A stretch of DNA of 64,000 bases from Scandinavium sp002470465 (GCF_040750395.1 NZ_JBFLVD010000025.1:1-64000); one strand, 5' to 3'; shown: positions 43,994-53,746, counted from the stretch's first letter. The notes: generated from the sequence alone by a model not told the origin. Translations and numbers: made by a program.

Positions 43994-44940
43994 TGCCGCA
44001 CGCTCATCTCGTTCATGACGGCTATGGATTCCGCTGTACTCAGCTTGATACCCCGCTGTCATTGCAGCTTGGACTCGACGGCAGCGCCGTGCTGCTGCCT
44101 CCCGAAAACATACCCGACGGCTGGCTGATTCAGGCTCTCGATCAGCTTTTTGTCGCTGCACCAAAGCTGAGCGGTGTCACCTTGCCGTGGGCTCAGTGGC
44201 AACACAATGCACAGGCAAAAGCGCTGCTGAGCCAGGTTCAGAGCGATTACCTCTCCCGGGAAGCTTTCTGGCAGCTGCCGCTGTGGCTATGCGGCGAGCG
44301 TCCCACCGCGCGCACGGGAATGCAGTTTGATGAATCACGTCAGCTTTGCTTCCCGCAGCGTCCACTGCGGCCTGAGGGTGAGGTTTATCGCCGTTACGAT
44401 CCGCAAATCAAACGCACGCTGAGCTTCCGCGTTGCGGATGTGGCGCGGGATGCCGAACGCTTTACCGCCTGGATGAATTCACCGCGGGTGAACGCATTCT
44501 GGGAGATGGCAGGCCCGCAGGCTGAGCAGGAAAACTATCTGCGCAAGCAGCTGGATTCCAGCTATTGCTATCCGCTGATTGGCTGCTTTGACGACCAGCC
44601 GTTCGGCTATTTTGAAATTTACTGGGCGGCAGAGGACCGGATTGGCCGTCACTATCGCTGGCAGCCTTTCGATCGCGGCCTGCATATGCTGGTCGGTGAA
44701 GAGCAATGGCGCGGCGCGCAGTATATTCGCAGCTGGCTGCGCGGACTCAGCCATTATCTCTACCTTGATGAGCCCCGTACTACGCGCGTGGTAGCAGAAC
44801 CTCGCTATGACAACCAGCGCCTGTTCCGTCATCTGCCCGTAGCAGGCTTCAGTACGCTGAAAGAGTTCGATTTCCCGCACAAGCGTTCGCGTCTGGTGAT
44901 GAGCGAGCGTGAGGCGTTTTTCCGCGAGGTCGGGCTATGA
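43993..44940 (+). CDS. iucB: IucB, N6-hydroxylysine O-acetyltransferase
   Basis: The 315-residue protein has an N-terminal region followed by a GNAT fold from about 130 (RRYDPQIKRTLSFRVADVARD, FEIYWAAEDRIGRHY, and the acetyl-CoA region GLHMLVGEEQWRGAQYIRSW). It acetylates N6-hydroxylysine before it is joined to citrate. Stop and start codons overlap with iucA and iucC on each side, so translation is coupled. Confidence 0.95.
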   Translation: MPHAHLVHDGYGFRCTQLDTPLSLQLGLDGSAVLLPPENIPDGWLIQALDQLFVAAPKLSGVTLPWAQWQHNAQAKALLSQVQSDYLSREAFWQLPLWLCGERPTARTGMQFDESRQLCFPQRPLRPEGEVYRRYDPQIKRTLSFRVADVARDAERFTAWMNSPRVNAFWEMAGPQAEQENYLRKQLDSSYCYPLIGCFDDQPFGYFEIYWAAEDRIGRHYRWQPFDRGLHMLVGEEQWRGAQYIRSWLRGLSHYLYLDEPRTTRVVAEPRYDNQRLFRHLPVAGFSTLKEFDFPHKRSRLVMSEREAFFREVGL

Positions 44941-46682
44941 ATTTGTCTCGCTGGGAACAGGTTAACCGCGAGATGGTGGCAAAAATTCTCGCGGAGCTGG
45001 AGTATGAGCGCACCCTGAACGCCGAACAAATAAGTGATGGTCAGTGGCGCATCAGGCTCGGGGACGAGCGCTGGCAGTTCAGCGCAAAGCGTGGGATCTG
45101 GGGCTGGCTGCATATCGACCCGCAAACGCTCAGCAATATCAGCGGCGAACCCATCGAGGCCGAGCGTGCCCTCCGTCAGCTTGCGCAGGTGCTTGGGATG
45201 AGTGATGCGCAAACCGCTGAACATCTTGAAGATCTCTATGCCACCCTGCGCGGTGACGTGCAGCTGCTGGAGGCCCGTAAAGGGCTGGATGCCGATGCGC
45301 TGATCGACCTGCCTGCGGATACCCTGCAATGCCTGCTGAGCGGTCATCCTAAATTTATCTTCAATAAAGGTCGCCGGGGCTGGGGCCTGGATGCGCTGCA
45401 GGCTTACGCTCCTGAATACTGCGGGCGTTTTCAACTTGTCTGGGTAGCCGTTCGTCGGGACAAGCTGGTATGGAGCAGCGATGTGGACTGCGACATCAGC
45501 AGCTTACTCGCCAGCGCCATGAACGACGGCGAACGTCAACGCTTTAACGCCTGCTGGCAGACCTTGCCCGATCCCGACGCCTGGCTGCCCGTGCCGCTCC
45601 ATCCGTGGCAGTGGCAGCAGAAAATCGCCCTGCACTTTTTCCCGCATCTGGCTCGCGGCGACATTATCGAACTTGGTGAGTTCGGCGATGAGTATCTGGC
45701 TCAGCAGTCGCTGCGCACGCTGACGAACGCAAGCCGCCGTTCGGCGTACGATATCAAGCTGCCGCTGACCATCTATAACACCTCCTGCTATCGCGGCATT
45801 CCCGGCAAATACATTGCGGCCGGGCCGTTGGCTTCCCGCTGGCTACAGCAGCAATTTGCCGCCGACACCACGCTGACCGCGCTTGGCGCGCAGATCCTTG
45901 GCGAACCCGCTGCGGGCTATCTGACGCATCAGGGTTACGCCGCCCTGCCAAAAGCGCCCTATCGCTATCAGGAAATGCTTGGCGTTATCTGGCGTGAGAA
46001 CCCTTCCTGCTATTTGCAGGAGGGTGAACAGGGCGTGCTGATGGCAGCATTGATGGAGTGTGACGAAAGCGGTCGCCCACTGATTGATGCCTGGATTGCC
46101 CGTTCCGGCCTGAGCGCGGAAGCCTGGCTCACGCAGATGTTCCGCGCCGTGGTGCTGCCGTTTTATCACCTGCTTTGCCGCTATGGCGTTGCGCTGATCG
46201 CCCACGGCCAGAACGTCACGCTGGTGATGAAAGACCATCTGCCGCAGCGCATTCTGCTGAAAGATTTCCAGGGCGATATGCGGCTGGTGGATCAAGAGTT
46301 CCCGGAAATGGCCTCGTTACCTGATGAGGTGAAACAAGTCACCGCCCGCCTGAGCGCCGACTACATCATTCATGATTTACAGACGGGCCATTTCGTCACG
46401 GTGCTGCGCTTTATTTCGCGCCTGACCGAACGCTGTGGCGTCAGTGAAACCCGCTTTTATCAGCTGCTGGCTGAGGTGTTGCAGGAGTACATGAGCCGCC
46501 ATCCTCAGATGCAGGCGCGCTTCGACCTGTTTGATCTGTTTAAGCCGCAGATCATTCGCGTGATCCTCAACCCGGTCAAACTCACTTTCTCCGAACACGA
46601 CGGCGGTAGCCGCATGCTGCCGACCTATCTCACCGATCTCGATAACCCGCTTTATTTTGCTACCAGGGAGCCCGCACAGTGA
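44937..46682 (+). CDS. iucC: IucC, aerobactin synthase
   Basis: The 581-residue second NIS synthetase adds the other acetylhydroxylysine to the citryl intermediate to complete aerobactin. Shared motifs with IucA are SGHPKFIFNKGRRGWG, VPLHPWQWQQKI, TLTNASRRSAYDIKLPLTIYNTS-type block, IAHGQNVTLVM and LKDFQGDMRLV. The ATG overlaps the iucB stop by 4 nt. A C-terminal FhuF-like extension is absent. Confidence 0.95.
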   Translation: MNLSRWEQVNREMVAKILAELEYERTLNAEQISDGQWRIRLGDERWQFSAKRGIWGWLHIDPQTLSNISGEPIEAERALRQLAQVLGMSDAQTAEHLEDLYATLRGDVQLLEARKGLDADALIDLPADTLQCLLSGHPKFIFNKGRRGWGLDALQAYAPEYCGRFQLVWVAVRRDKLVWSSDVDCDISSLLASAMNDGERQRFNACWQTLPDPDAWLPVPLHPWQWQQKIALHFFPHLARGDIIELGEFGDEYLAQQSLRTLTNASRRSAYDIKLPLTIYNTSCYRGIPGKYIAAGPLASRWLQQQFAADTTLTALGAQILGEPAAGYLTHQGYAALPKAPYRYQEMLGVIWRENPSCYLQEGEQGVLMAALMECDESGRPLIDAWIARSGLSAEAWLTQMFRAVVLPFYHLLCRYGVALIAHGQNVTLVMKDHLPQRILLKDFQGDMRLVDQEFPEMASLPDEVKQVTARLSADYIIHDLQTGHFVTVLRFISRLTERCGVSETRFYQLLAEVLQEYMSRHPQMQARFDLFDLFKPQIIRVILNPVKLTFSEHDGGSRMLPTYLTDLDNPLYFATREPAQ

Positions 46683-48001
46683 AAACCTATGATTTCATCG
46701 GCATTGGTATTGGCCCGTTCAATCTCAGCATCGCCGCGCTGGCAGACGGTCTTGAGGGATTCAGCACGCTGTTTCTTGAGCGTAAACCGCATTTTTCCTG
46801 GCACCCCGGAATGATGGTGCCCGACTGCCATATGCAGACGAGCTTCCTCAAGGATCTGGTCAGCGCGGTGAAACCCACCAGCCGCCACAGCTTCCTGAAC
46901 TACCTGGTGCAGCGCAAGAAGTTCTACCGCTTCCTGACGACAGAGCTGCGCACCGTATCGCGGGAAGAGTTTGCTGATTACCTGTGCTGGGCGGCGGAAA
47001 ACCTCAGCAACCTGGCGTTCAGCCAGCAGGTACAGCAGGTGCGCTACGACGAGCAGCAGGGCCTGTTTGAAATTACCACCCAGCGGGATCGCTTCCTGGC
47101 GCGCCATGTCTGCCTTGGCATCGGCAAGCAAGTTAATCTCCCCGCCTGCGTCAATGAGCAGAGCGATCGCTGCTTCCACGCCAGCGAAATGATGCTCCGC
47201 ACGCCGGACTTAAGCGGCAAGCGCGTGACGGTAGTTGGCGGTGGCCAGAGCGGTGCCGATCTGTTCCTCAATATCTTCAGCGGCGAATGGGGACAGCCCG
47301 CGATGCTGAACTGGGTGTCACGGCGCAATAACTACAACGCGCTGGATGAGGCCGCTTTCGCGAATGAATATTTCACGCCGGAGTATCTGGAAAGCTTTGC
47401 CACCCTCGGGGAAGGCACTCGCGAACGGCTGCTGGCGGAGCAAAAAATGACCTCCGACGGCATTACGACCGAATCGCTGCTGGCTATCTACCGCGCTATG
47501 TATCACCGCTTTGAAGTGCTGCGTGAAAAACCCTGGGCGCGGCTGCTGCCTTCCCGTTCCGTGAGCCACGTAGCCAGCAGCGGTTCTGCTCAGCGCCTGA
47601 CGCTGCACCACCATCTGGATCAAGGCGAAGAGCAGCTTGATTGCGACGTGGTGATTTTCGCCACGGGCTATCGCCCGGCGAACCCGGCCTTCCTCGCGCC
47701 GCTCGCGAAACAGCTACGCCTGAACGGCGATGAGTCGCTGCGGGTGAATACCGATTTCTCCCTTGACTGGAGCGGCCCGGCGGGTAACCGCCTGTACGCC
47801 GTCAATGCCGGGATGTGCAGTCTCGGCATCGCAGAACCCCAGCTCAGCCTGATGGCCTGGCGGGCCGCGCGCATTCTCAACAGCGCGCACCCCGATACGC
47901 CGTTTGAGCTGTCTGGCACCCCTGGCGTGATCCACTGGCGAAGCGACGCCAGCCGCGATACACGCGAGGTTCCTCAGGCCCTAAAAACCACTGAATACTG
48001 A
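46679..48001 (+). CDS. iucD: IucD, L-lysine N6-monooxygenase
   Basis: The 440-residue FAD- and NADPH-dependent enzyme performs the first step of aerobactin synthesis, hydroxylating the lysine side chain. FAD motif: DFIGIGIGPFNLSIAAL at the N-terminus; NADPH motif VVGGGQSGADLFLNIF at about 183; C-terminal ATGYRPANPAF motif typical of N-hydroxylating monooxygenases. The start is GTG at 46679, overlapping the iucC stop by 4 nt. Confidence 0.95.
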   Translation: MKTYDFIGIGIGPFNLSIAALADGLEGFSTLFLERKPHFSWHPGMMVPDCHMQTSFLKDLVSAVKPTSRHSFLNYLVQRKKFYRFLTTELRTVSREEFADYLCWAAENLSNLAFSQQVQQVRYDEQQGLFEITTQRDRFLARHVCLGIGKQVNLPACVNEQSDRCFHASEMMLRTPDLSGKRVTVVGGGQSGADLFLNIFSGEWGQPAMLNWVSRRNNYNALDEAAFANEYFTPEYLESFATLGEGTRERLLAEQKMTSDGITTESLLAIYRAMYHRFEVLREKPWARLLPSRSVSHVASSGSAQRLTLHHHLDQGEEQLDCDVVIFATGYRPANPAFLAPLAKQLRLNGDESLRVNTDFSLDWSGPAGNRLYAVNAGMCSLGIAEPQLSLMAWRAARILNSAHPDTPFELSGTPGVIHWRSDASRDTREVPQALKTTEY

Positions 48002-48027
48002 CACACACAATTGGGAAAATACTAACA

Positions 48028-50217
48028 ATGAAGCGCGCTTGCCTTTGGGTTTTAAATCCTTGTTTACTGGCTATATTGTCTGCCTCTGCGTGGGCGGAAG
48101 AAGGAAAAGAAGAAACGGTCGTCGTGTCTGCCAGCCGTGCCAATCATGCGGTGGCGGATATGGCGCAAACGACCTGGGTGATTGAACAGGCAGATATTGA
48201 ACAGCAGGTTCAGGGCGGGAAAGAGCTAAAAGACGTGCTCGCGCAGCTGATTCCAGGTATGGACGTCAGCAGCCAGGGGCGTACTAACTATGGTATGAAC
48301 ATGCGTGGCCGCTCGATGATGGTGATGGTGGACGGCGTGCGCCTGAACTCCTCACGCAGCGACAGCCGACAGCTCGACTCCATCGATCCGTTTAATATTT
48401 CACGCATCGAGGTTATCTCCGGCGCCACGTCACTGTACGGCGGCGGCAGTACCGGCGGACTGATTAACATCGTCACCAAAAAAGGCCAGCCGGACACCGA
48501 AGTGGAGTTCCAGACCGGGGCCAAAAGCGGCTTCACCAGCCATAACGATCATGATGAAAACGTGGCGGCCTCCGTCAGCGGCGGCAACGATAAGGCTTCA
48601 GGGCGCCTCTCCGTGGCGTATCAGCGCTACGGCGGCTGGTATGACGGCAACGGCGATGAGGTCATCATCGACAACACTCAGACCGGGCTACAGTATTCCG
48701 ACCGCATCGACGTAATGGGCACCGGTACGCTGGACATTGACGATCACCAGCAGCTCCAGCTGACCACGCAGTACTTCAAAAGCCAGTCCGATGGCAAACA
48801 CGGCCTGTTCCTTGGCGAGAACTTTTCGGCGGTGACCGGCGATGGCCGGGCGTATAACAAAGACAATCTCGACTCCGATCGTCTGCCGGGGACGGAGCGT
48901 CATCTTATTAACCTGCAATACTCCAACACTGACGTCTGGGGCCAGGAACTGGTGGCGCAGGTTTATTATCGTGACGAGAGCCTGACCTTCTACCCGTTCC
49001 CGACGTTGAGCAAGGGTCAGGTCACCAGTATTGGCGCTTCCCAGCAGAAAACCGATTTTTACGGCGGCAAGTTAACCCTCAACAGCAAGCCACTGGAGGA
49101 TCTCAATCTGACCTGGGGCGTCGACGCCGATCATGAAACCTTCAATGCTAACCAGCAGTTCTTCGATTTGAACACGGCCGCAGCCAGCGGCGGGATGACG
49201 CTCGACAATGCTTACAACATTGGCCGCTATCCGGATTACAGCATCACGAACCTCGCCCCGTTCCTGCAGGCGAGCTATGACATCAGCGCTATTACCCTGA
49301 GCGGCGGCGTGCGCTATCAGTACACGGAAAATAAGGTCGACGATTTTATCGGCTACGCGCAGCAGCAGGCCATCGCTACCGGGAAAGCAACCTCAGCCGA
49401 CGCGGTGCCCGGCGGCAAAACGGACTACAACAATCTACTGTTCAACGCCGGTATTCTTGGCCATCTGACCGACCGCCAGCAGCTATGGTTTAACTTCTCT
49501 CAGGGCTTTGAGATCCCGGATCTGGCGAAATATTACGGCTCCGGTAACTACACCCTGGCAAACGGACATTATCAGCTCAACAACAGCGTCAACGTGAATG
49601 ACTCGAAGCTCGACGGCATTAAGGTCGACGCCTACGAGCTGGGCTGGCGATTCACCGGCGACAACCTGCGCACCCAGGTTGCGGCTTATTACTCGCTGTC
49701 CGACAAAACCATCAACATCAATAAATCTGACATGACCATCACCATGGATGATGACAAACGTCGGATCTACGGTGTTGAGGGCCAGGTCGATTACTACTTC
49801 AACGCCAGCGACTGGAGCCTTGGCTCCAACTTTAACGCCATCAAGTCGGAAACCCGCGAGAACGGCAAATGGGAAAAGCTGACGGTTGACAGCGCCAGCC
49901 CATCGAAGGTCAGCGCGTGGGTTAACTGGGCTCCGGGCGACTGGGGTTTACGCGTGCAGAGCACCCAGACGTTTGACGTTTCCGATGCCGACGGCAACAA
50001 AATTGACGGCTACAACACGGTAGACTTCCTCGGTAGCTACACCCTGCCGGTGGGTAAAGTCAGCTTCAGCGTCGAAAACCTGCTGGATAAGGAATACACC
50101 ACCGTCTGGGGCCAACGCGCGCCGGGGCTTTACAGCCCGACGTATGGCGCACCAGGTCTGTACACCTATAAGGGCCGTGGCAGAACGTTTGGCCTGAACT
50201 ACTCGGTACTCTTCTGA
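48028..50217 (+). CDS. iutA: IutA, ferric aerobactin TonB-dependent receptor
   Basis: The 729-residue outer-membrane receptor has a signal peptide (CLWVLNPCLLAILSASAWAEE), a TonB box EETVVVSA, and a plug domain at about 40-150 (DVLAQLIPGMDVSSQGRTNYGMNMRGRSM region and SRIEVISGATSLYGGGSTGG). The barrel ends GRGRTFGLNYSVLF with terminal Phe. It takes up Fe3+-aerobactin. It is the last gene of the operon, 26 nt after iucD, followed by a clear terminator. Confidence 0.95.
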   Translation: MKRACLWVLNPCLLAILSASAWAEEGKEETVVVSASRANHAVADMAQTTWVIEQADIEQQVQGGKELKDVLAQLIPGMDVSSQGRTNYGMNMRGRSMMVMVDGVRLNSSRSDSRQLDSIDPFNISRIEVISGATSLYGGGSTGGLINIVTKKGQPDTEVEFQTGAKSGFTSHNDHDENVAASVSGGNDKASGRLSVAYQRYGGWYDGNGDEVIIDNTQTGLQYSDRIDVMGTGTLDIDDHQQLQLTTQYFKSQSDGKHGLFLGENFSAVTGDGRAYNKDNLDSDRLPGTERHLINLQYSNTDVWGQELVAQVYYRDESLTFYPFPTLSKGQVTSIGASQQKTDFYGGKLTLNSKPLEDLNLTWGVDADHETFNANQQFFDLNTAAASGGMTLDNAYNIGRYPDYSITNLAPFLQASYDISAITLSGGVRYQYTENKVDDFIGYAQQQAIATGKATSADAVPGGKTDYNNLLFNAGILGHLTDRQQLWFNFSQGFEIPDLAKYYGSGNYTLANGHYQLNNSVNVNDSKLDGIKVDAYELGWRFTGDNLRTQVAAYYSLSDKTININKSDMTITMDDDKRRIYGVEGQVDYYFNASDWSLGSNFNAIKSETRENGKWEKLTVDSASPSKVSAWVNWAPGDWGLRVQSTQTFDVSDADGNKIDGYNTVDFLGSYTLPVGKVSFSVENLLDKEYTTVWGQRAPGLYSPTYGAPGLYTYKGRGRTFGLNYSVLF

Positions 50218-50224
50218 TACAAAA

Positions 50225-50249
50225 AAGCCACCGCTAACTGCGGTGGCTT
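50225..50249 (+). terminator. Terminator of the aerobactin operon
   Basis: AAGCCACCGC, loop TAACT, GCGGTGGCTT, preceded by an A-run: a rho-independent terminator 7 nt after iutA. Confidence 0.88.
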
Positions 50250-50269
50250 CTTCTGCATCCTGGCGGAAA

Positions 50270-50713
50270 TTACCCCCGGCCAGGATGATTCATGATGTGA
50301 TCTTCCCAGTCCACCACCTCAGACTCTTTCACCGCGATGTGGCGCACGGAAATACGTTCGCCGTGCATCGCCGCTTTCGATCCCGTCAGCAACGGATGCC
50401 ACGCTGGCAGCGGTTTACCTTCTGCAAGCAGACGATAGGCGCAGGTGTGCGGCAGCCATTCGAAAGTCGGGAGATTATCGCGGGTCAATTTGATGCAGTC
50501 CGGTTCGTATTCGAAGCGGCGCTCGTAGTTGCGGCACTGGCAGGTTTTAATATTCAGCTGGCGGCAGGCGACGTTGGTGAAATAAATTTCGTCGCTGTCT
50601 TCGTCCATTAGCTTATGCAGGCAGCACTGGCCGCAGCCATCGCACAACGACTCCCACTCGGCGTCGGTCATTTGCTCAAGCGTTTTGCTCTGCCAGAAGG
50701 GTGTGTCGCTCAT
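50270..50713 (-). CDS. ycgN: YcgN, UPF0260 family Cys-rich protein
   Basis: The 147-residue protein matches E. coli YcgN. It carries a Cys-rich zinc- or iron-binding pattern, CDGCGQCCLHK near 29-39 and CRQLNIKTCQCRNY, the hallmark of the YkgJ-type CxxCxxCC family. Function is unknown. I prefer ATG 50713 (MSDTPFWQSK) with GGCGGA upstream; ATG 50728 (MADFLMSD) is equally close to the E. coli start and cannot be excluded. Confidence 0.9.
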   Translation of the reverse strand: MSDTPFWQSKTLEQMTDAEWESLCDGCGQCCLHKLMDEDSDEIYFTNVACRQLNIKTCQCRNYERRFEYEPDCIKLTRDNLPTFEWLPHTCAYRLLAEGKPLPAWHPLLTGSKAAMHGERISVRHIAVKESEVVDWEDHIMNHPGRG

Positions 50714-50806
50714 AAGAAAATCCGCCATTAAAAACCAAGGGCACCTTATAACCAGTCTGGCATGTGGATGCAAGTTTTGCCGCCCGATGGTGGCGGCAAA
50801 AGATGC

Positions 50807-51466
50807 TTACAGTACGCGGGTGGTAAGCGAATGACCGTTGAAGTTGACCTCCAGCTCGTCGCCGCTGGCGAGCGGGCCGACGCCTTCCGGCGTGCCGGTG
50901 AGGATCACATCCCCGCTTTTGAGGGTAAAGAAACGACTCATGTAGGCAATCAGCGGCACAATTTTGTGGATCATGTCTGAGGTGGAGCCCTGCTGGCGCA
51001 CCTGACCGTTAATCTTCAGGCTGAGCGGCGTGTTTTGCGGATCGCCCTGGAAATCGCCTGCCGGAATAAAGCCGGAGATCGGGCAGGCATTATCAAAGCC
51101 TTTGGCTTTTTCCCACGGCTGGCCCGCTTTCTTCATTTTGCCTTGCAGGTCACGCAGCGTGAGATCCAGCGCCACGCCGTAGCCAGCAATTGCTTTTTGC
51201 ACGTGCTCCTCAGAGGCCTGACGCAGCGTGCCACCAATCAACACCGCCAGCTCAACTTCATGATGCACCGAGCCAAAGCCTTCCGGCAGCACTAACGGCT
51301 GGCGAATATCACACAGCGCCGTTTCAGGTTTAATAAACAGCACCGGCTCTTCCGGCGTGGCGCTGCCCATCTCCTGAATATGTTTCGCGTAATTACTCCC
51401 TACACAAACCACTTTACTGACCGGGTAATCCAGTAACGCGCCCTGCCAGTGATGATGTTGATACAT
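50807..51466 (-). CDS. ycgM: YcgM, fumarylacetoacetate hydrolase family protein
   Basis: The 219-residue protein is a compact FAH-fold enzyme. The metal ligands are in HHEVELAVLIGG (Glu-x-Glu) and the downstream Asp in ALDLTLRDLQ; ILTGTPEGVGPLASGD closes the site. Relatives hydrolyse acylpyruvates or decarboxylate oxaloacetate. The length equals E. coli YcgM. It lies between ycgN and ycgL on the minus strand, as in E. coli. Confidence 0.92.
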   Translation of the reverse strand: MYQHHHWQGALLDYPVSKVVCVGSNYAKHIQEMGSATPEEPVLFIKPETALCDIRQPLVLPEGFGSVHHEVELAVLIGGTLRQASEEHVQKAIAGYGVALDLTLRDLQGKMKKAGQPWEKAKGFDNACPISGFIPAGDFQGDPQNTPLSLKINGQVRQQGSTSDMIHKIVPLIAYMSRFFTLKSGDVILTGTPEGVGPLASGDELEVNFNGHSLTTRVL

Positions 51467-51485
51467 GCCTGCTCCTGTCGTTGCG

Positions 51486-51761
51486 TTATTGTTTTCCGCT
51501 CGCCTGGAGATGCTGCTTAAGTAAATTGTCCGGCGGAGGCGGCAGTTGCAAATAATAGCCTTGTTCAGTTAAGGCTTTTTTTACTTTTTCCAGATCGGCA
51601 TTGGCTAATGTCTTACGCCCGTCCAGGGGCAGAATCATGGCCAGCTGCGGCTGGCCAAATCCCTGCATTAATTCAGCCGGTACGCGGGAGAAATCGTCTT
51701 TTTTTTCGACATATAAGTAGGTCTGGTCGCGCTTATTACTTTTGTAGATCACACAAAACAT
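51486..51761 (-). CDS. ycgL: YcgL, DUF709 family protein
   Basis: The 91-residue protein has the YcgL fold: MFCVIYKSNKRDQTYLYVEKK start, then FGQPQLAMILPLDGRKTLANAD and EQGYYLQLPPPPDNLL. Function is unknown. The ATG at 51761 follows a GTG at 51764; I use the ATG. It is divergent from minC, as in E. coli, 126 nt apart. Confidence 0.9.
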   Translation of the reverse strand: MFCVIYKSNKRDQTYLYVEKKDDFSRVPAELMQGFGQPQLAMILPLDGRKTLANADLEKVKKALTEQGYYLQLPPPPDNLLKQHLQASGKQ

Positions 51762-51887
51762 CACTTTTACTCTGATTTAGACGGTGGCGACTTGCCACTC
51801 TATATTAGTGACTATAACATGCCCTGTAGTCTTCGGAATATCACCGCAGCCGTGCGGCTGATAAATTGAAAATTGAGTAAGGCCAGG

Positions 51888-52586
51888 ATGTCAAACACGC
51901 CCATCGAACTTAAAGGCAGTAGCTTCACGTTATCAGTGGTTCATTTGCACGAGGCAAAACCCGAGGTTATTCGTCAGGCGTTAGAAGACAAAATCGCCCA
52001 GGCTCCCGCTTTTCTGAAACACGCACCGGTGGTGGTCAATATCAGCAGTCTGGATAATGTGACCCAATGGAAACCATTGCAGCAGGCCATTTCCGCTACG
52101 GGCTTGCGCATTATGGGCGTCAGCGGCTGTAAAAACCCCCAACTGAAGGCCGAAATCGAACTGGCCGGCATTCCCTTACTGACTGAAGGGAAAGAAAAAG
52201 CTGTTCGGGCAGCCCCTGTTGAGCTCCCTTCTCCGGCACCAATTGCTACTCCCGTCACAAAAACGCGATTGATTGATACACCGGTTCGTTCCGGTCAGCG
52301 CATTTATGCACCAAACTGTGATCTGATTGTCACAAGTCATGTGAGTGCGGGCGCGGAGCTTATCGCCGACGGGAACATTCACATTTACGGCATGATGCGT
52401 GGACGCGCACTGGCGGGTGCCAGCGGTGACCGGGAAGCACAAATATTTTGTACCCACCTCGCGGCAGAGCTGGTGTCTATCGCGGGTGTTTACTGGCTGA
52501 GTGAAAACATCACCGCCGACTATTATGGCAAAGCGGTTCGTCTGCGTCTGGACGAAGCGGCTTTGGCAATTGAACCGTTAAACTGA
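51888..52586 (+). CDS. minC: Septum site-determining protein MinC
   Basis: The 232-residue FtsZ antagonist has an N-terminal domain (1-110, IELKGSSFTLSVVHL start) that disrupts FtsZ polymers and a C-terminal beta-helix (about 125-232, GQRIYAPNCDLIVTSHVSAGAELIADGNIHIYG region with GRALAGASGD) that binds MinD. I chose ATG 51888 with AGGCCAGG upstream. It is the first gene of minCDE. Confidence 0.96.
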   Translation: MSNTPIELKGSSFTLSVVHLHEAKPEVIRQALEDKIAQAPAFLKHAPVVVNISSLDNVTQWKPLQQAISATGLRIMGVSGCKNPQLKAEIELAGIPLLTEGKEKAVRAAPVELPSPAPIATPVTKTRLIDTPVRSGQRIYAPNCDLIVTSHVSAGAELIADGNIHIYGMMRGRALAGASGDREAQIFCTHLAAELVSIAGVYWLSENITADYYGKAVRLRLDEAALAIEPLN

Positions 52587-52608
52587 TCCCTTTTAACAAG
52601 GAATTTTT

Positions 52609-53421
52609 ATGGCACGCATTATTGTTGTGACTTCGGGTAAAGGGGGCGTTGGCAAGACCACCTCCAGCGCGGCCATCGCTACTGGTTTGGCCCAGAAGGG
52701 AAAGAAGACAGTCGTTATCGACTTTGACATCGGCCTGCGTAACCTCGACCTGATCATGGGCTGTGAACGCCGCGTGGTTTATGATTTCGTGAATGTGATT
52801 CAGGGCGATGCCACGCTGAACCAGGCGCTGATTAAAGATAAGCGTACCGAAAATCTCTATATTCTCCCGGCTTCTCAGACTCGTGACAAAGACGCATTGA
52901 CCTACGAAGGTGTGGAAAAGGTGCTCGAAGAGCTGAAGAAGATGGAATTCGACTTCATCGTCTGTGACTCTCCGGCGGGCATTGAAACCGGCGCGCTGAT
53001 GGCGCTTTACTTCGCCGATGAAGCCGTGATTACCACTAACCCGGAAGTCTCTTCCGTTCGTGACTCCGACCGTATTCTGGGCATTCTGGCGTCAAAATCT
53101 CGCCGCGCCGAGAAAGGCGAAGATCCGATTAAAGAACATCTTCTGCTCACCCGCTACAATCCGGGCCGCGTCAGCAAAGGCGACATGCTGAGCATGGAAG
53201 ATGTGCTGGAAATTCTGCGCATTAAACTGGTTGGCGTGATCCCGGAAGATCAGTCAGTCCTTCGCGCCTCTAACCAGGGTGAGCCGGTTATTCTGGATGC
53301 CGAAGCCGACGCAGGCAAAGCCTACGCCGACACGGTTGATCGTCTGCTGGGAGAAGAACGTCCTTTCCGCTTCATCGAAGAAGAGAAGAAAGGTTTCCTC
53401 AAACGCCTGTTCGGAGGATAA
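52609..53421 (+). CDS. minD: Septum site-determining protein MinD
   Basis: The 270-residue membrane-associated ATPase of the ParA/MinD type has a deviant Walker A SGKGGVGKTT at 10-19, switch regions DFDIGLRNLDL and CDSPAGIE, and a C-terminal amphipathic helix KKGFLKRLFGG for membrane binding. It recruits MinC and oscillates with MinE to place the division septum at midcell. It starts 22 nt after minC. Confidence 0.97.
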   Translation: MARIIVVTSGKGGVGKTTSSAAIATGLAQKGKKTVVIDFDIGLRNLDLIMGCERRVVYDFVNVIQGDATLNQALIKDKRTENLYILPASQTRDKDALTYEGVEKVLEELKKMEFDFIVCDSPAGIETGALMALYFADEAVITTNPEVSSVRDSDRILGILASKSRRAEKGEDPIKEHLLLTRYNPGRVSKGDMLSMEDVLEILRIKLVGVIPEDQSVLRASNQGEPVILDAEADAGKAYADTVDRLLGEERPFRFIEEEKKGFLKRLFGG

Positions 53422-53424
53422 GTT

Positions 53425-53694
53425 ATGGCATTACTCGACTTTTTTCTCTCACGAAAAAAGAACACCGCCAACATCGCGAAAGAACGTTTACAGATTATCG
53501 TCGCGGAACGCCGCCGCAGTGATGCAGAGCCACACTATCTGCCGCAGCTGCGTAAAGACATCCTGGAAGTGATCTGCAAATACATTCAGATTGACCCGGA
53601 AATGGTGACCGTTCAGCTGGAGCAAAAAGACGGGGATATCTCGATTCTTGAGCTCAACGTGACGCTTCCTGAAACGGAAGAATCAAAGTCCTGA
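53425..53694 (+). CDS. minE: Cell division topological specificity factor MinE
   Basis: The 89-residue protein has an N-terminal membrane/MinD-binding segment (MALLDFFLSRKKNTANIAKE) and a C-terminal dimerisation domain (LEVICKYIQIDPEMVTVQLE). It stimulates MinD ATPase and drives pole-to-pole oscillation. It is 3 nt after minD and one residue longer than the E. coli protein. Confidence 0.97.
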   Translation: MALLDFFLSRKKNTANIAKERLQIIVAERRRSDAEPHYLPQLRKDILEVICKYIQIDPEMVTVQLEQKDGDISILELNVTLPETEESKS

Positions 53695-53698
53695 TGTG

Positions 53699-53722
53699 AA
53701 AACCCGCTTCGGCGGGTTTTTT
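53699..53722 (+). terminator. Terminator of minCDE
   Basis: AAAACCCGC, loop TTCG, GCGGGTTTTTT: a strong rho-independent terminator 5 nt after minE. Confidence 0.92.
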
Positions 53723-53746
53723 ATTGGATTCTGTATCCGGATCATT

